Source: Planctomycetales bacterium
GTDB taxonomy: Bacteria; Planctomycetota; Planctomycetia; Isosphaerales; Isosphaeraceae
NCBI GenBank assembly: GCA_027452145.1
Contig: DAIDHB010000187.1
Coordinates: forward strand, 1-35,930
DNA length: 35,930 nucleotides
Direction of reading: 5' to 3'
Shown: one piece after another, positions 27,268 through 35,622 of the stretch
Layout of the letters: each line of letters starts with the position of its first letter
How positions within the stretch are numbered: position 1 is the first letter of the stretch
The notes under the pieces: model-generated
Told to the model about the DNA's origin: nothing
What the model saw: the letters and a program-made list of their open reading frames with translations, nothing else
Database searches by the model: none
Position numbers and translations under genes: made by a program

Positions 27268-29847
27268 ATGATGACCGCCTGGTTCCGATGGTCCGAGATC
27301 CTGGAAGACGGTCGCCGTTATTCGAGGAATCGGGGACGGGGCAGGCGGAACCGGCGTCGTTCCACGATCGAATGGCTCGAGGACCGCCTCGCGCCGGCCG
27401 GCCTGGTCAACGGCGACTTCGCCATCAGCAACCCGTCCGACCCGAATTACGGCTGGACCACGAAGGGGAACGCCTCGATCGCGAACGGGCAGGGGATCCT
27501 CAACGAGGGAACCACCGTCCAGACCGAGTTCTCGCAGTCCTTCACCATTCCCCAGGGGACGACCGCGCTTCAGTTCACGATCGTCGCCAACGACCTTGTG
27601 ACCAACGGGACCAATAACCCACCTGATGCGTTCGAGGCGGCTCTGCTCAATGCAGCGAATAACCAGCCCCTCGTCGGGCCGGCGACCGGGCTGGCGAACT
27701 CCGACGCGTTTCTCAATATCCAGCAGACCGGCGAGGTGTTCTATGCTCCCCAGGTGACCGTGCCGGGCGCGTCCACATCCGGCGCAGTCGCATCGCTCGG
27801 GTATCCCGAGCTGGTCACCGTCGACCTTTCGAGCGTGCCGGCCAGCACCCAGGCCACCCTGTATTTCGACCTGATCGGCTTCAGCCCGGCGGCCAGCTCG
27901 GTGCGGATCACCGACGTGACCACCCTCCAGGGTGCCTCGGCGCCGCCGCTCACGCTGGCCCTCGACCTGGCGACCGACTCGGGCATCAAGGGCGACAACC
28001 TCACGAACTTCGACCCGGTGAACCTCGTGGGTGTGACCGACCCGAACCAGTCGGTCTCCCTGGCCATCGGCTCCGACGGGTTCACCGACGGCACCACCAC
28101 GGCCGACACTAACGGCCATTTCACGTTCACCGGGGTGAACCTCGCGCAGGGGCCCAATCTCGTCCGGGTTCAGGCGACCAACGGCCAGGGGAGCACCGTC
28201 GCCAGCCAGACGATCACCGTCGACAACCAGCCGCCGACCGGGACCCTCGTCACCCCGACGCCCGGCACTTCGACCAACTCCGACCTCGGCCACGTCGACA
28301 TCCAGTGGACCACTCCCGGCGCGGCACCCATCGACCCGAGCACGTTCTCGATCAACAACATCACCGTCACCGGCGTCACCATCGACCAGGTCCAGAGCCT
28401 GGGCAATAACCTCGAGCGGTATCTCTACAACCTCAACGTGAATACCTTGCCGCTCGGCACGATCACCGTGGTCGAGGTCGCCGGCCAGGTCGCCGACACG
28501 GCGGGGAACGTCAATGCCCAGTCGAGCCAGTCGTTCACGATGGTCTCGCCCACCATCCAGGTGCCGGTCGCCAACGCCCAGTCGGTGACGACCGCCGAGA
28601 ACACCGCCCAGGCCATCACCCTGGCCGGCTCCGACCCGAACACGCCGCCGCTCTCGCTGACCTACATCGTCACGAGCAGCCCGGCGCACGGCACGCTCGG
28701 CGGCAACGCACCGAACCTCACCTACACGCCGGCCGCCGGCTACTTTGGCCCGGACAGCTTCCAGTTCAAGGTCAACAACGGCTCACTCGACAGCAATATC
28801 GCCAGTGTCGCCATCGCCGTCGTCGGCCAGCCGACGCTCAACGCACCGACGGTCACGACCACCCAGGACGGCCCGGTCGCCATCACCCTCAACGGCCAGG
28901 ATCCCAACGTCCCGCCGCGGACCCTGACCTACACCATCACCCAGGACCCGAAGCACGGCACGGTCTCGGGGACGGCGCCCAACCTGATCTACACGCCCGA
29001 TCCCGGCTTCCACGGGATGGACACCTTCCTGATCACTGATAGCAACGGAGTCGTGACGAGCAACCCGGCCGTCGTCAACATCACGGTCCTCGGGCCGCCG
29101 ACGGCCGCCGGGCAGTCGTTGACGACGTCGCACGACACGGCGATCGCCATCACGCTCTCGGCGATCGACCCGAACAACCCGCCGCTGGCCCTGACCTACA
29201 TCATCACCGCGGGTCCGGCCCACGGGACGCTCTCTGGCAAGGCGCCCGAGCTCACCTACACGCCGGACGCCGGCTACACGGGCGTCGATAGCTTCCAGTT
29301 CAAGGTCAACAACGGCTCGCTCGACAGCAGCGTCGCCACCGTCTCGATCAACGTCAAGGGGACCACCCCGCCCGGAGCGAGCGATGGTCCGAAGATCACC
29401 TCGGTGAAGCGGTACGGATACCACACGATGCCGACCCGGCTGGTGCTGGTCTTCGACCAGCCGCTCGACCCGACGTCGGCCGAGGATGTCAACAACTACA
29501 CGATCCTCGATCCGAACGGCGGGCAGATACCGATCGCGAGCGCCGTCTACAACCCGGCCCGGCAGGCAGTCACGCTGCACCCGTCGGTCCGGATCAGCAT
29601 CCATTACCGCTACCGGGTGACCGTGAACGGAACGGGGCCCAAAGGCCTGCGGAATCCCGACGGCCAGCTCCTGGATGGCGCCGCGACGGGACATCCCGGC
29701 AGCGACTACCACCTCAACCTCACCTGGCGCCAGCTCGTGCTCGGGGAGGTGTCGATCGGCTTCCTGAAGAAGTACAACCTCTTCCACGCCCGATCCCTGC
29801 AATCCAGCCGGGCGGGCCATCCTGCCCGGGCTCAAAACGGGCGCTGA
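27268..29847 (+). CDS. Exported Ig/cadherin-like repeat protein with LEDR motif
   Basis: The protein has 859 residues. The start ATG at 27268 is preceded by GAAGAGG with a short spacing; a second ATG follows directly. The first 35 residues are strongly basic and lead to W-L-E-D-R-L-A-P-A (residues 36-44), the LEPR-XLL-like motif found at the N-termini of planctomycete exported proteins. After it come: a beta domain opening N-G-D-F (about 48-225), which resembles carbohydrate-binding or choice-of-anchor domains; an Ig-like domain (about 228-322); an SbsA-type Ig domain (323-430); three cadherin-like repeats (about 434-700); and a C-terminal SbsA-like domain with V-F-D-Q-P-L-D-P and N-Y-T-I (about 707-830). 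The tail is basic. It lies 184 bases after the giant gene on the same strand. A role in adhesion or the cell envelope is likely, but no enzyme motif is visible. Confidence 0.88.
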   Translation: MMTAWFRWSEILEDGRRYSRNRGRGRRNRRRSTIEWLEDRLAPAGLVNGDFAISNPSDPNYGWTTKGNASIANGQGILNEGTTVQTEFSQSFTIPQGTTALQFTIVANDLVTNGTNNPPDAFEAALLNAANNQPLVGPATGLANSDAFLNIQQTGEVFYAPQVTVPGASTSGAVASLGYPELVTVDLSSVPASTQATLYFDLIGFSPAASSVRITDVTTLQGASAPPLTLALDLATDSGIKGDNLTNFDPVNLVGVTDPNQSVSLAIGSDGFTDGTTTADTNGHFTFTGVNLAQGPNLVRVQATNGQGSTVASQTITVDNQPPTGTLVTPTPGTSTNSDLGHVDIQWTTPGAAPIDPSTFSINNITVTGVTIDQVQSLGNNLERYLYNLNVNTLPLGTITVVEVAGQVADTAGNVNAQSSQSFTMVSPTIQVPVANAQSVTTAENTAQAITLAGSDPNTPPLSLTYIVTSSPAHGTLGGNAPNLTYTPAAGYFGPDSFQFKVNNGSLDSNIASVAIAVVGQPTLNAPTVTTTQDGPVAITLNGQDPNVPPRTLTYTITQDPKHGTVSGTAPNLIYTPDPGFHGMDTFLITDSNGVVTSNPAVVNITVLGPPTAAGQSLTTSHDTAIAITLSAIDPNNPPLALTYIITAGPAHGTLSGKAPELTYTPDAGYTGVDSFQFKVNNGSLDSSVATVSINVKGTTPPGASDGPKITSVKRYGYHTMPTRLVLVFDQPLDPTSAEDVNNYTILDPNGGQIPIASAVYNPARQAVTLHPSVRISIHYRYRVTVNGTGPKGLRNPDGQLLDGAATGHPGSDYHLNLTWRQLVLGEVSIGFLKKYNLFHARSLQSSRAGHPARAQNGR
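28567..29370 (+). repeat. Three tandem cadherin-like repeats in the 859-residue protein
   Basis: Units of about 267 bases start near 28567, 28831 and 29101. Each has an A-I-T-L-x-[AG] strand, D-P-N-x-P-P at the turn, L-T-Y-x-[IV]-[TV]-x-x-P-x-H-G-T-[LV], L-x-Y-T-P, and G-x-D-[ST]-F. The first and third units share an identical 29-base block (28756-28784 and 29290-29318), which indicates recent duplication or gene conversion. Confidence 0.8.
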
Positions 29848-30117
29848 TGACTACGCCGCGAGGAAAGCCGCATCTCCCCCGACCTGGTGCGATCTCCGCA
29901 CCTCCGGATTCAACCGCGTTCCAAGGTTCGCCGCGATTGCGATTCCCACGAACCTGCTGGACCCTTATGATTCGCGGCCGTCGGCCCGATGCGGATCGGT
30001 CGAGAATCGCGGGTTCTGATGGCGTGGTATGGTCGTATCGCGAATGGCGGAGACCGCCGCGAACGCCGCCGCGGCCACGATCGGACCTAGACATCCCGGG
30101 TTCAAGCCGCCTCGCGG

Positions 30118-30552
30118 TCATTCTTCGCCGCCGGAGGAGTTCCCCGTTTTCTTCCGCCCGCCCGATCGTCGCTTCGGCGGCGGCTCGGGCGGCCGGACGA
30201 CCGCGGCGAGCAGTTCGGCCAGGCGGCGGCCGGCCTGGCAGTCGCAGCGCGCCAGCTCGTCCATCTCGGCGAAACTGAGCTGCGGGTCCGGGAACGGCAA
30301 CCGGCCCTCGGCCTCCTCGGCGGTCGCCATCAGGTGGTACAGCCTGGCCCTGTGCTTGATCTTCACCCCGCATTTCTTGAGGAGGTCGAGCTCGCGGTAG
30401 AACGTCCGCAGCCCGATCCGCAGGTGCGCCAGCACGTCGGCCCGCGGACGCGGCACCCCGGCCAGGAACGTGACCAGGCGGTGAAGACGGGCGGCGCGTT
30501 GCAAGGTGATATGGATGGACGGGCGTCGTCGCGTGCTGGAAGTGCTACTCAT
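30118..30552 (-). CDS. Small HTH-domain protein, probable transcription regulator
   Basis: The protein has 144 residues. The ATG at 30552-30550 has AAGGA about 10 bases upstream. Residues 18-75 form a winged-helix/HTH_11-like domain: R-L-H-R-L-V-T-F-L-A, then a helix ending I-G-L-R-T-F-Y-R-E-L-D-L-L-K-K-C-G-V as the probable recognition helix, then a short beta wing (K-I-K-H-R-A-R-L-Y-H-L). This is like the N-terminal half of DeoR/WYL-type regulators, but there is no WYL or sugar-sensing domain. A conserved-looking segment with L-P-F-P-D-P-Q-L-S-F-A-E-M follows (85-97), then a Pro- and Lys/Arg-rich, probably disordered tail. It is divergent from the 613-residue exported protein across 447 bases, so it may regulate that gene or itself; this is inferred from position. 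Resemblance to a planctomycete family is from memory. Confidence 0.75.
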   Translation of the reverse strand: MSSTSSTRRRPSIHITLQRAARLHRLVTFLAGVPRPRADVLAHLRIGLRTFYRELDLLKKCGVKIKHRARLYHLMATAEEAEGRLPFPDPQLSFAEMDELARCDCQAGRRLAELLAAVVRPPEPPPKRRSGGRKKTGNSSGGEE

Positions 30553-30999
30553 GCTGGGGCGATCCTTACGTCTCCGGACTTCTCGACTTCCGGCAACGCG
30601 TGACGAGCTCGCGAGGGGAACGCGCCGGCCGATCCGCCGGCCGTACCTGTGGCCAGCCGATCACGATGCGCCGGCCGACCCCGAAGGGTCGCCCGCCAAC
30701 GGTGGCGGGCCAGTCGGGTTGTACGGGTTGCGAGGGTTACAATAATTCTAGCGAATCTCTCAAGATTTCCGAACAGCTCGCCGATCCAGATCGAGAGCAG
30801 GTTAAACCGCCGGCCGCGAGACCTCGCGCCGGCCGTTCGTCCGGCCCGCCGCGGGCGGGTGCATGTCAGCCTGGCGATCCAGGAGCTGGGACCGTGGCCC
30901 GCCGGAAGGCGGGGAATCCTTCACTTCATCGAGCGGTCCAGCGCGGAAGCGATCCGGGACGAGGTCGGCCTTGCCTCCAGGAAAAGGGGTGTCTGATCC
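30553..30999. other. 447-base divergent intergenic region with hairpins and AT-rich patch
   Basis: No convincing gene lies here. It holds two adjacent hairpins: 30677-30690 (GACCC/GGGTC, loop CGAA) and 30691-30710 (8-bp stem GCCCGCCA/TGGCGGGC, loop ACGG). They would fall in the leader of the minus-strand HTH gene. A distinct AT-rich patch at 30738-30750 contains TACAAT (30738-30743), a possible -10 for the plus-strand gene, though no good -35 is visible. A third imperfect hairpin is at 30809-30833. AGGAAAAGGGG (30979-30989) serves as ribosome-binding site for the gene at 31000. If TACAAT is the -10, that gene has a leader of about 250 bases. Confidence 0.45.
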
Positions 31000-32841
31000 A
31001 TGTCGAAGTGGAACCAATCGCCAACACGTCGATCCCTTCGGCCGCTGGGGGAGTGCCTGGAGACCCGGCAGCTCCTGTCGAACGCCTACGGGACGCCGAC
31101 GGCGCAGGTGAGCGGCACCGATCCCAGCGGGGCACACTGGACCCTCCGGCTGTACGGCCCGGGGACGCTCAACGTGGTCGACCAGAACGGCAACGCCTTC
31201 ACCAAGGCCGGCTCGAACACGCCCGACTCGATCGACACGATCACCGTCGCCGGGGCGAACAACAGCCAGACGCGACTGGTCGGGACCGTCGTCCCGGCGC
31301 CGGACGGGAACGCCAACGTCTACTTCCAGAACCTGAACGTCACGCCCACCGGCGAGCTGGGCAAGATCGACGTTGGCGCCGTCTCCAACCTGCGCACGCA
31401 GCAGCTCGGCATCTCGTCGATCGACATGCCGAATTTCTACCTGGCGCACACCAGCACGACGAAGCCGACCTCTCCCTCGGCGATCCACACCTCGGCGATG
31501 TCGGCGGGGATCATCAATATCCCGGGGGGCATCAACACGCTGCGGTTCGGCGGCGTGAATGCCGACTACACGCCGCCGGGCGGCACGCCGCTGAACCAGA
31601 CGGGGCAGAGCAACGAGTTCGAGGTCAACCTGGGGCTGCCGATCGACACGGGCACGAGCATCATCGTCAACAGCGTCACCACCGACGCCCAGGCGAACTC
31701 CAGCTCGACGGCGGCGGCCTTTCAGGACATGGCGACGTTCCTGGTGGCGGGCCGGCTGAACCTGTTCCAGGCCAACACGATCAACGGGAATACGACCCCG
31801 GGGCTCGTACCGTCGCAGTTCGCCGGCAAGACGCCGACCAACGGCGCCTCGGCGGGCGGGACGTACGTGGTCTCCGACGGCAGCCCGGCGGGCACGGGCC
31901 AGATCGGCGACGTGAGGATCGGCGGCAACGCCACCAACTTCACCACGCTGATCGACGAGTACACCCTGGGCACGACGCCCGCCGAGGGGGCCCTCGACGC
32001 CAAGATCAGCAACTTCTTCATCGGCGGCGAGACCAATAACGTCATGCTCATCGCCCCGTCGGGCTCGCGCAACGTGTCCTTCGGCCTGGGCATGGACAAC
32101 GTCACGATCAATAGCCTGGCGATCCAGGACCTGCGGGTGAATCGCGACGCGACCAATGCGACGCTGACGGTCAGCCGTTCGATCCAGAACATGCTGATCG
32201 GCGGCAACATCGTGAACACGAACATCCAGGCCGGGTATGCCCAGAGCCTCTTCGAGGACATCGCCTATCCGTCGGTCGGCTTCACGGCGCCGAGCGGAGC
32301 GTTCTACGGCACGCCGCCACCGACCATCACCAACCACCAGACCGCGCCCGAGTCGGGCCAGCTCGAGCCATTCGCGCAGAACGGCGGATCGATCGCGGGC
32401 CGGATCGCCGGCAACATCATCAATTCGGTGATCTCGGCGTCGGTGGACCCGAACCCGTCGGGGATCGCGCCGTCGGTGGTCGACAACACGGGCCAGTTCG
32501 AGCAGAAGAGCTCGAACAACTTCCCGTTCGGGGCGCCGAGCAACCTGATCCTGCCGCGGGGCGTGATCAACATGAAGTTCGAGGGGACGGTGGACAACTC
32601 GACGAACCCGATCATCTCGACCTCGGCGCCGGTGAATGCGGCGTTCTTCGCGCGGGTCGTGCACATCAAGAAGGGCCCCGTGATCCCGCCGAGCGTGCCG
32701 TACCAGCCGTACGTGGCGCCGACGGTCTATCACCGCGGGCAGACGAGCCTGAAGGGCGAGATCAAGATCGACCACTTCCCCAGCAATCTCCACCTGGCGA
32801 GGGCGGCGGCGGCCTCGGCGCAGCGGAAGGCGAAGAAGTAG
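31000..32841 (+). CDS. Exported beta-rich protein of unknown function with LETR-QLLS motif
   Basis: The protein has 613 residues. The ATG at 31000 has a purine-rich AGGAAAAGGGG about 10 bases upstream. A short basic N-terminus leads to C-L-E-T-R-Q-L-L-S (residues 19-27), the LEPR-XLL-type motif of planctomycete exported proteins. The rest is rich in Asn, Gly, Thr and Ser, with recurring short strands such as I-N-I-P-G-G-I-N-T-L-R-F-G-G, F-F-I-G-G-E-T-N-N, M-L-I-G-G-N-I-V-N-T and G-R-I-A-G-N-I-I-N-S. This suggests a parallel beta-helix or similar solenoid. The C-terminus is Ala/Lys-rich and basic (A-A-A-A-S-A-Q-R-K-A-K-K). No catalytic motif is seen and I do not recognise the family. Its divergent neighbour is the small HTH protein. 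Confidence 0.85.
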   Translation: MSKWNQSPTRRSLRPLGECLETRQLLSNAYGTPTAQVSGTDPSGAHWTLRLYGPGTLNVVDQNGNAFTKAGSNTPDSIDTITVAGANNSQTRLVGTVVPAPDGNANVYFQNLNVTPTGELGKIDVGAVSNLRTQQLGISSIDMPNFYLAHTSTTKPTSPSAIHTSAMSAGIINIPGGINTLRFGGVNADYTPPGGTPLNQTGQSNEFEVNLGLPIDTGTSIIVNSVTTDAQANSSSTAAAFQDMATFLVAGRLNLFQANTINGNTTPGLVPSQFAGKTPTNGASAGGTYVVSDGSPAGTGQIGDVRIGGNATNFTTLIDEYTLGTTPAEGALDAKISNFFIGGETNNVMLIAPSGSRNVSFGLGMDNVTINSLAIQDLRVNRDATNATLTVSRSIQNMLIGGNIVNTNIQAGYAQSLFEDIAYPSVGFTAPSGAFYGTPPPTITNHQTAPESGQLEPFAQNGGSIAGRIAGNIINSVISASVDPNPSGIAPSVVDNTGQFEQKSSNNFPFGAPSNLILPRGVINMKFEGTVDNSTNPIISTSAPVNAAFFARVVHIKKGPVIPPSVPYQPYVAPTVYHRGQTSLKGEIKIDHFPSNLHLARAAAASAQRKAKK

Positions 32842-32956
32842 TCGGCCCGGATCGGCGCAGAGGGTGGCGCCGGCCGGCCGGCCCGCGCCGCCCGAATCCC
32901 GCGCCGGGCGGGTTCGAGTCGGGCTCGCGCGGCCGAGGGCCCCCGGTCCTGCGGCG

Positions 32957-33742
32957 TCAGGAATCCCGCCCGCGCCCGGCGCGGGCCTTGGCCTTGATCC
33001 GATCCCGGAGGCGGGCGGCCTGCTCGTAATCCTCGCGGGCGACGGCGTCGTCGAGCTGCTCGCGGAGCGTCTTCTCGACCCGATAGTTGTCGCGGATCTG
33101 CTGCTCGAAGTTGAGCAGGTGGCCAATCAGCGCGGGGTTGGGGGATTCGCCCAGGTCGCGCGGGTCCCACCAGTCTTGCTGGTGGGCGCTGATGCCCTCG
33201 ACGCCCTCGCGGAGCATGTCGATGGCGTCCTCGTACCGGCGGTTCTCCAGGGCCAGGATGGTCAGCGCCTGGGTGCGGTGGAACAGCACCGGCCCGCGGA
33301 GCTGCTCGTGCGAGGCGACGAAGTCCTCGTCCTGACCGTGGCGCAGGAAGAAGTCGAGCAGGGCGAGGGCATGGTCGGCGTCGCGGATCGCCGGATCGTA
33401 GCGCCGTAGGGCCAGCCAGGCTTCGCGGCGGTGGTTGAACTGGATGAACTCGCGATCGGCCTCGGCGGACTGGCCTTTCGACATCTTCCAGGTCGCGCCA
33501 TGGGCGGCGTCGGCCTTCCCGCGAACGGCCGCGCAGTGGCGGAGGTAGTCGAGGTAGGTGGTGAATCCATGCGGGCGAAGTCCGTCGGGGCGGCCCGCGA
33601 CCTCGAGCTGGAGCACGCCGAGCTCGATGCGTACCTGGAGCACGGTCCGGCCGTCGCGGGCGCGGATCTCGCGGGCGAGGACCTCTCCGGGCTCGGGGTC
33701 ATAGGGCCAACCCTGGATCACGTCGTCCAAGTCCCGTCGCAT
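32957..33742 (-). CDS. UVR-motif protein of the planctomycete type
   Basis: The protein has 261 residues from the chosen ATG (33742-33740), beginning M-R-R-D-L-D-D-V-I-Q-G-W-P-Y. The frame is open further upstream (in-frame ATGs at 33805 and 33802). However, a TATAAT at 33814-33809 would start transcription at about 33802, and the recognisable family sequence begins at 33742, so the shorter start is preferred. Features: a conserved N-terminal region (L-Q-V-R-I-E-L-G-V-L-Q-L-E and R-P-H-G-F-T-T-Y-L-D-Y-L-R), a helical, TPR-like middle, and a C-terminal UVR motif (L-R-E-Q-L-D-D-A-V-A-R-E-D-Y-E-Q-A-A-R-L-R-D). UVR motifs mediate UvrB-UvrC contact but also occur in unrelated adaptor and stress proteins. 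A DNA-repair role is not implied. It converges on the 613-residue gene. Confidence 0.82.
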   Translation of the reverse strand: MRRDLDDVIQGWPYDPEPGEVLAREIRARDGRTVLQVRIELGVLQLEVAGRPDGLRPHGFTTYLDYLRHCAAVRGKADAAHGATWKMSKGQSAEADREFIQFNHRREAWLALRRYDPAIRDADHALALLDFFLRHGQDEDFVASHEQLRGPVLFHRTQALTILALENRRYEDAIDMLREGVEGISAHQQDWWDPRDLGESPNPALIGHLLNFEQQIRDNYRVEKTLREQLDDAVAREDYEQAARLRDRIKAKARAGRGRDS

Positions 33743-33808
33743 GGCTGGCTGACCCCCGTGCCTGACCTCGCCGAGCCGCTCGCGGACACCCGTCTCATTC
33801 ATCATTCC

Positions 33809-33814
33809 ATTATA
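33809..33814 (-). promoter_or_regulatory. TATAAT -10 element of the UVR-motif gene
   Basis: A perfect TATAAT is read on the minus strand in a GC-rich setting. It would place the transcription start near 33802, about 60 bases before the preferred ATG at 33742. No good TTGACA-like -35 was found at 16-18 bases. Confidence 0.5.
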
Positions 33815-33884
33815 GTCCCCGGCCTCGACCCATGGCCACTGAGCAGGTCGTCGGCCCTTTCGGTTGTTGCCGGGAGGCGACGTC

Positions 33885-33913
33885 TTGCAATCCCCCGGAT
33901 TGTCTGTCATGAT
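33885..33913 (+). promoter_or_regulatory. Candidate promoter of tRNA-Lys
   Basis: TTGCAA (33885-33890) and CATGAT (33908-33913) are separated by 17 bases. They would start transcription at about 33920, some 20 bases before the tRNA. The -10 overlaps a perfect dyad GTCAT-GATT-ATGAC (33906-33919). Confidence 0.35.
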
Positions 33914-33939
33914 TATGACCTCGCCAGGCGATTCTCATC

Positions 33940-35400
<1,461 letters not shown>

Positions 35401-35401
35401 T

Positions 35402-35620
35402 TCACTTCCTCCCTCGGGATCGCTTCGGCCTCAGTTCAAGGCCAAGGGCGTCGGCCAGCTTGGCGGCCGACTCCAAGGACAAGCCCCGTTCCCCGCTCAT
35501 GAATCGACTGAGGGCCGACTGGGGCACGCCGGACGCACAACTCAGGGCATACCGCGACTTGCCAGAGCCGTTGATGGCGGCCTTTAGTTGCTCGATGATG
35601 TCGGTGGATTGTTCGCTCAT
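35402..35620 (-). CDS. Small XRE/Cro-CI type HTH regulator
   Basis: The protein has 72 residues from the ATG at 35620-35618 (M-S-E-Q-S-T-D). An upstream TTG at 35647 would add nine residues but is less likely. The helix-turn-helix spans about residues 22-62: Y-A-L-S-C-A-S-G-V-P-Q-S-A-L-S-R-F is helices 2-3, followed by M-S-G-E-R-G-L-S and A-A-K-L-A-D-A-L-G-L, a typical XRE pattern. The tail is basic (R-P-K-R-S-R-G-R-K). Its stop (35404-35402) is one base from the integrase ATG. Its ATG is two bases after the stop of the upstream gene, so the three genes are probably translated in a coupled way. The likely role is control of integrase expression or excision. It lacks a strong ribosome-binding site (only a distant GGAT), consistent with coupling or leaderless translation. 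Confidence 0.88.
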   Translation of the reverse strand: MSEQSTDIIEQLKAAINGSGKSRYALSCASGVPQSALSRFMSGERGLSLESAAKLADALGLELRPKRSRGRK

Positions 35621-35622
35621 GC

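Noticed and set aside
29847..30278. A 143-codon plus-strand frame starting in the stop of the 859-residue gene
   Set aside because: The TGATG overlap is suggestive, but the product is Arg/Pro-rich without pattern and runs through the well-supported minus-strand HTH gene.
30600..32039. A 479-codon plus-strand frame overlapping the 613-residue gene
   Set aside because: Its translation is an Arg/Gly/Asp-rich shadow of the real frame, and it starts without a ribosome-binding site.
32842..32956. Terminator between the convergent 613-residue and UVR-motif genes
   Set aside because: The 115 bases hold several GC-rich inverted repeats (for example CCCGC/GCGGG), but none is followed by a T-run, so no single terminator can be named.
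30802..33126. A 774-codon open frame on the minus strand
   Set aside because: It runs opposite the whole 613-residue gene and into the UVR-motif gene. The sense frames have motifs and ribosome-binding sites; this one has neither.
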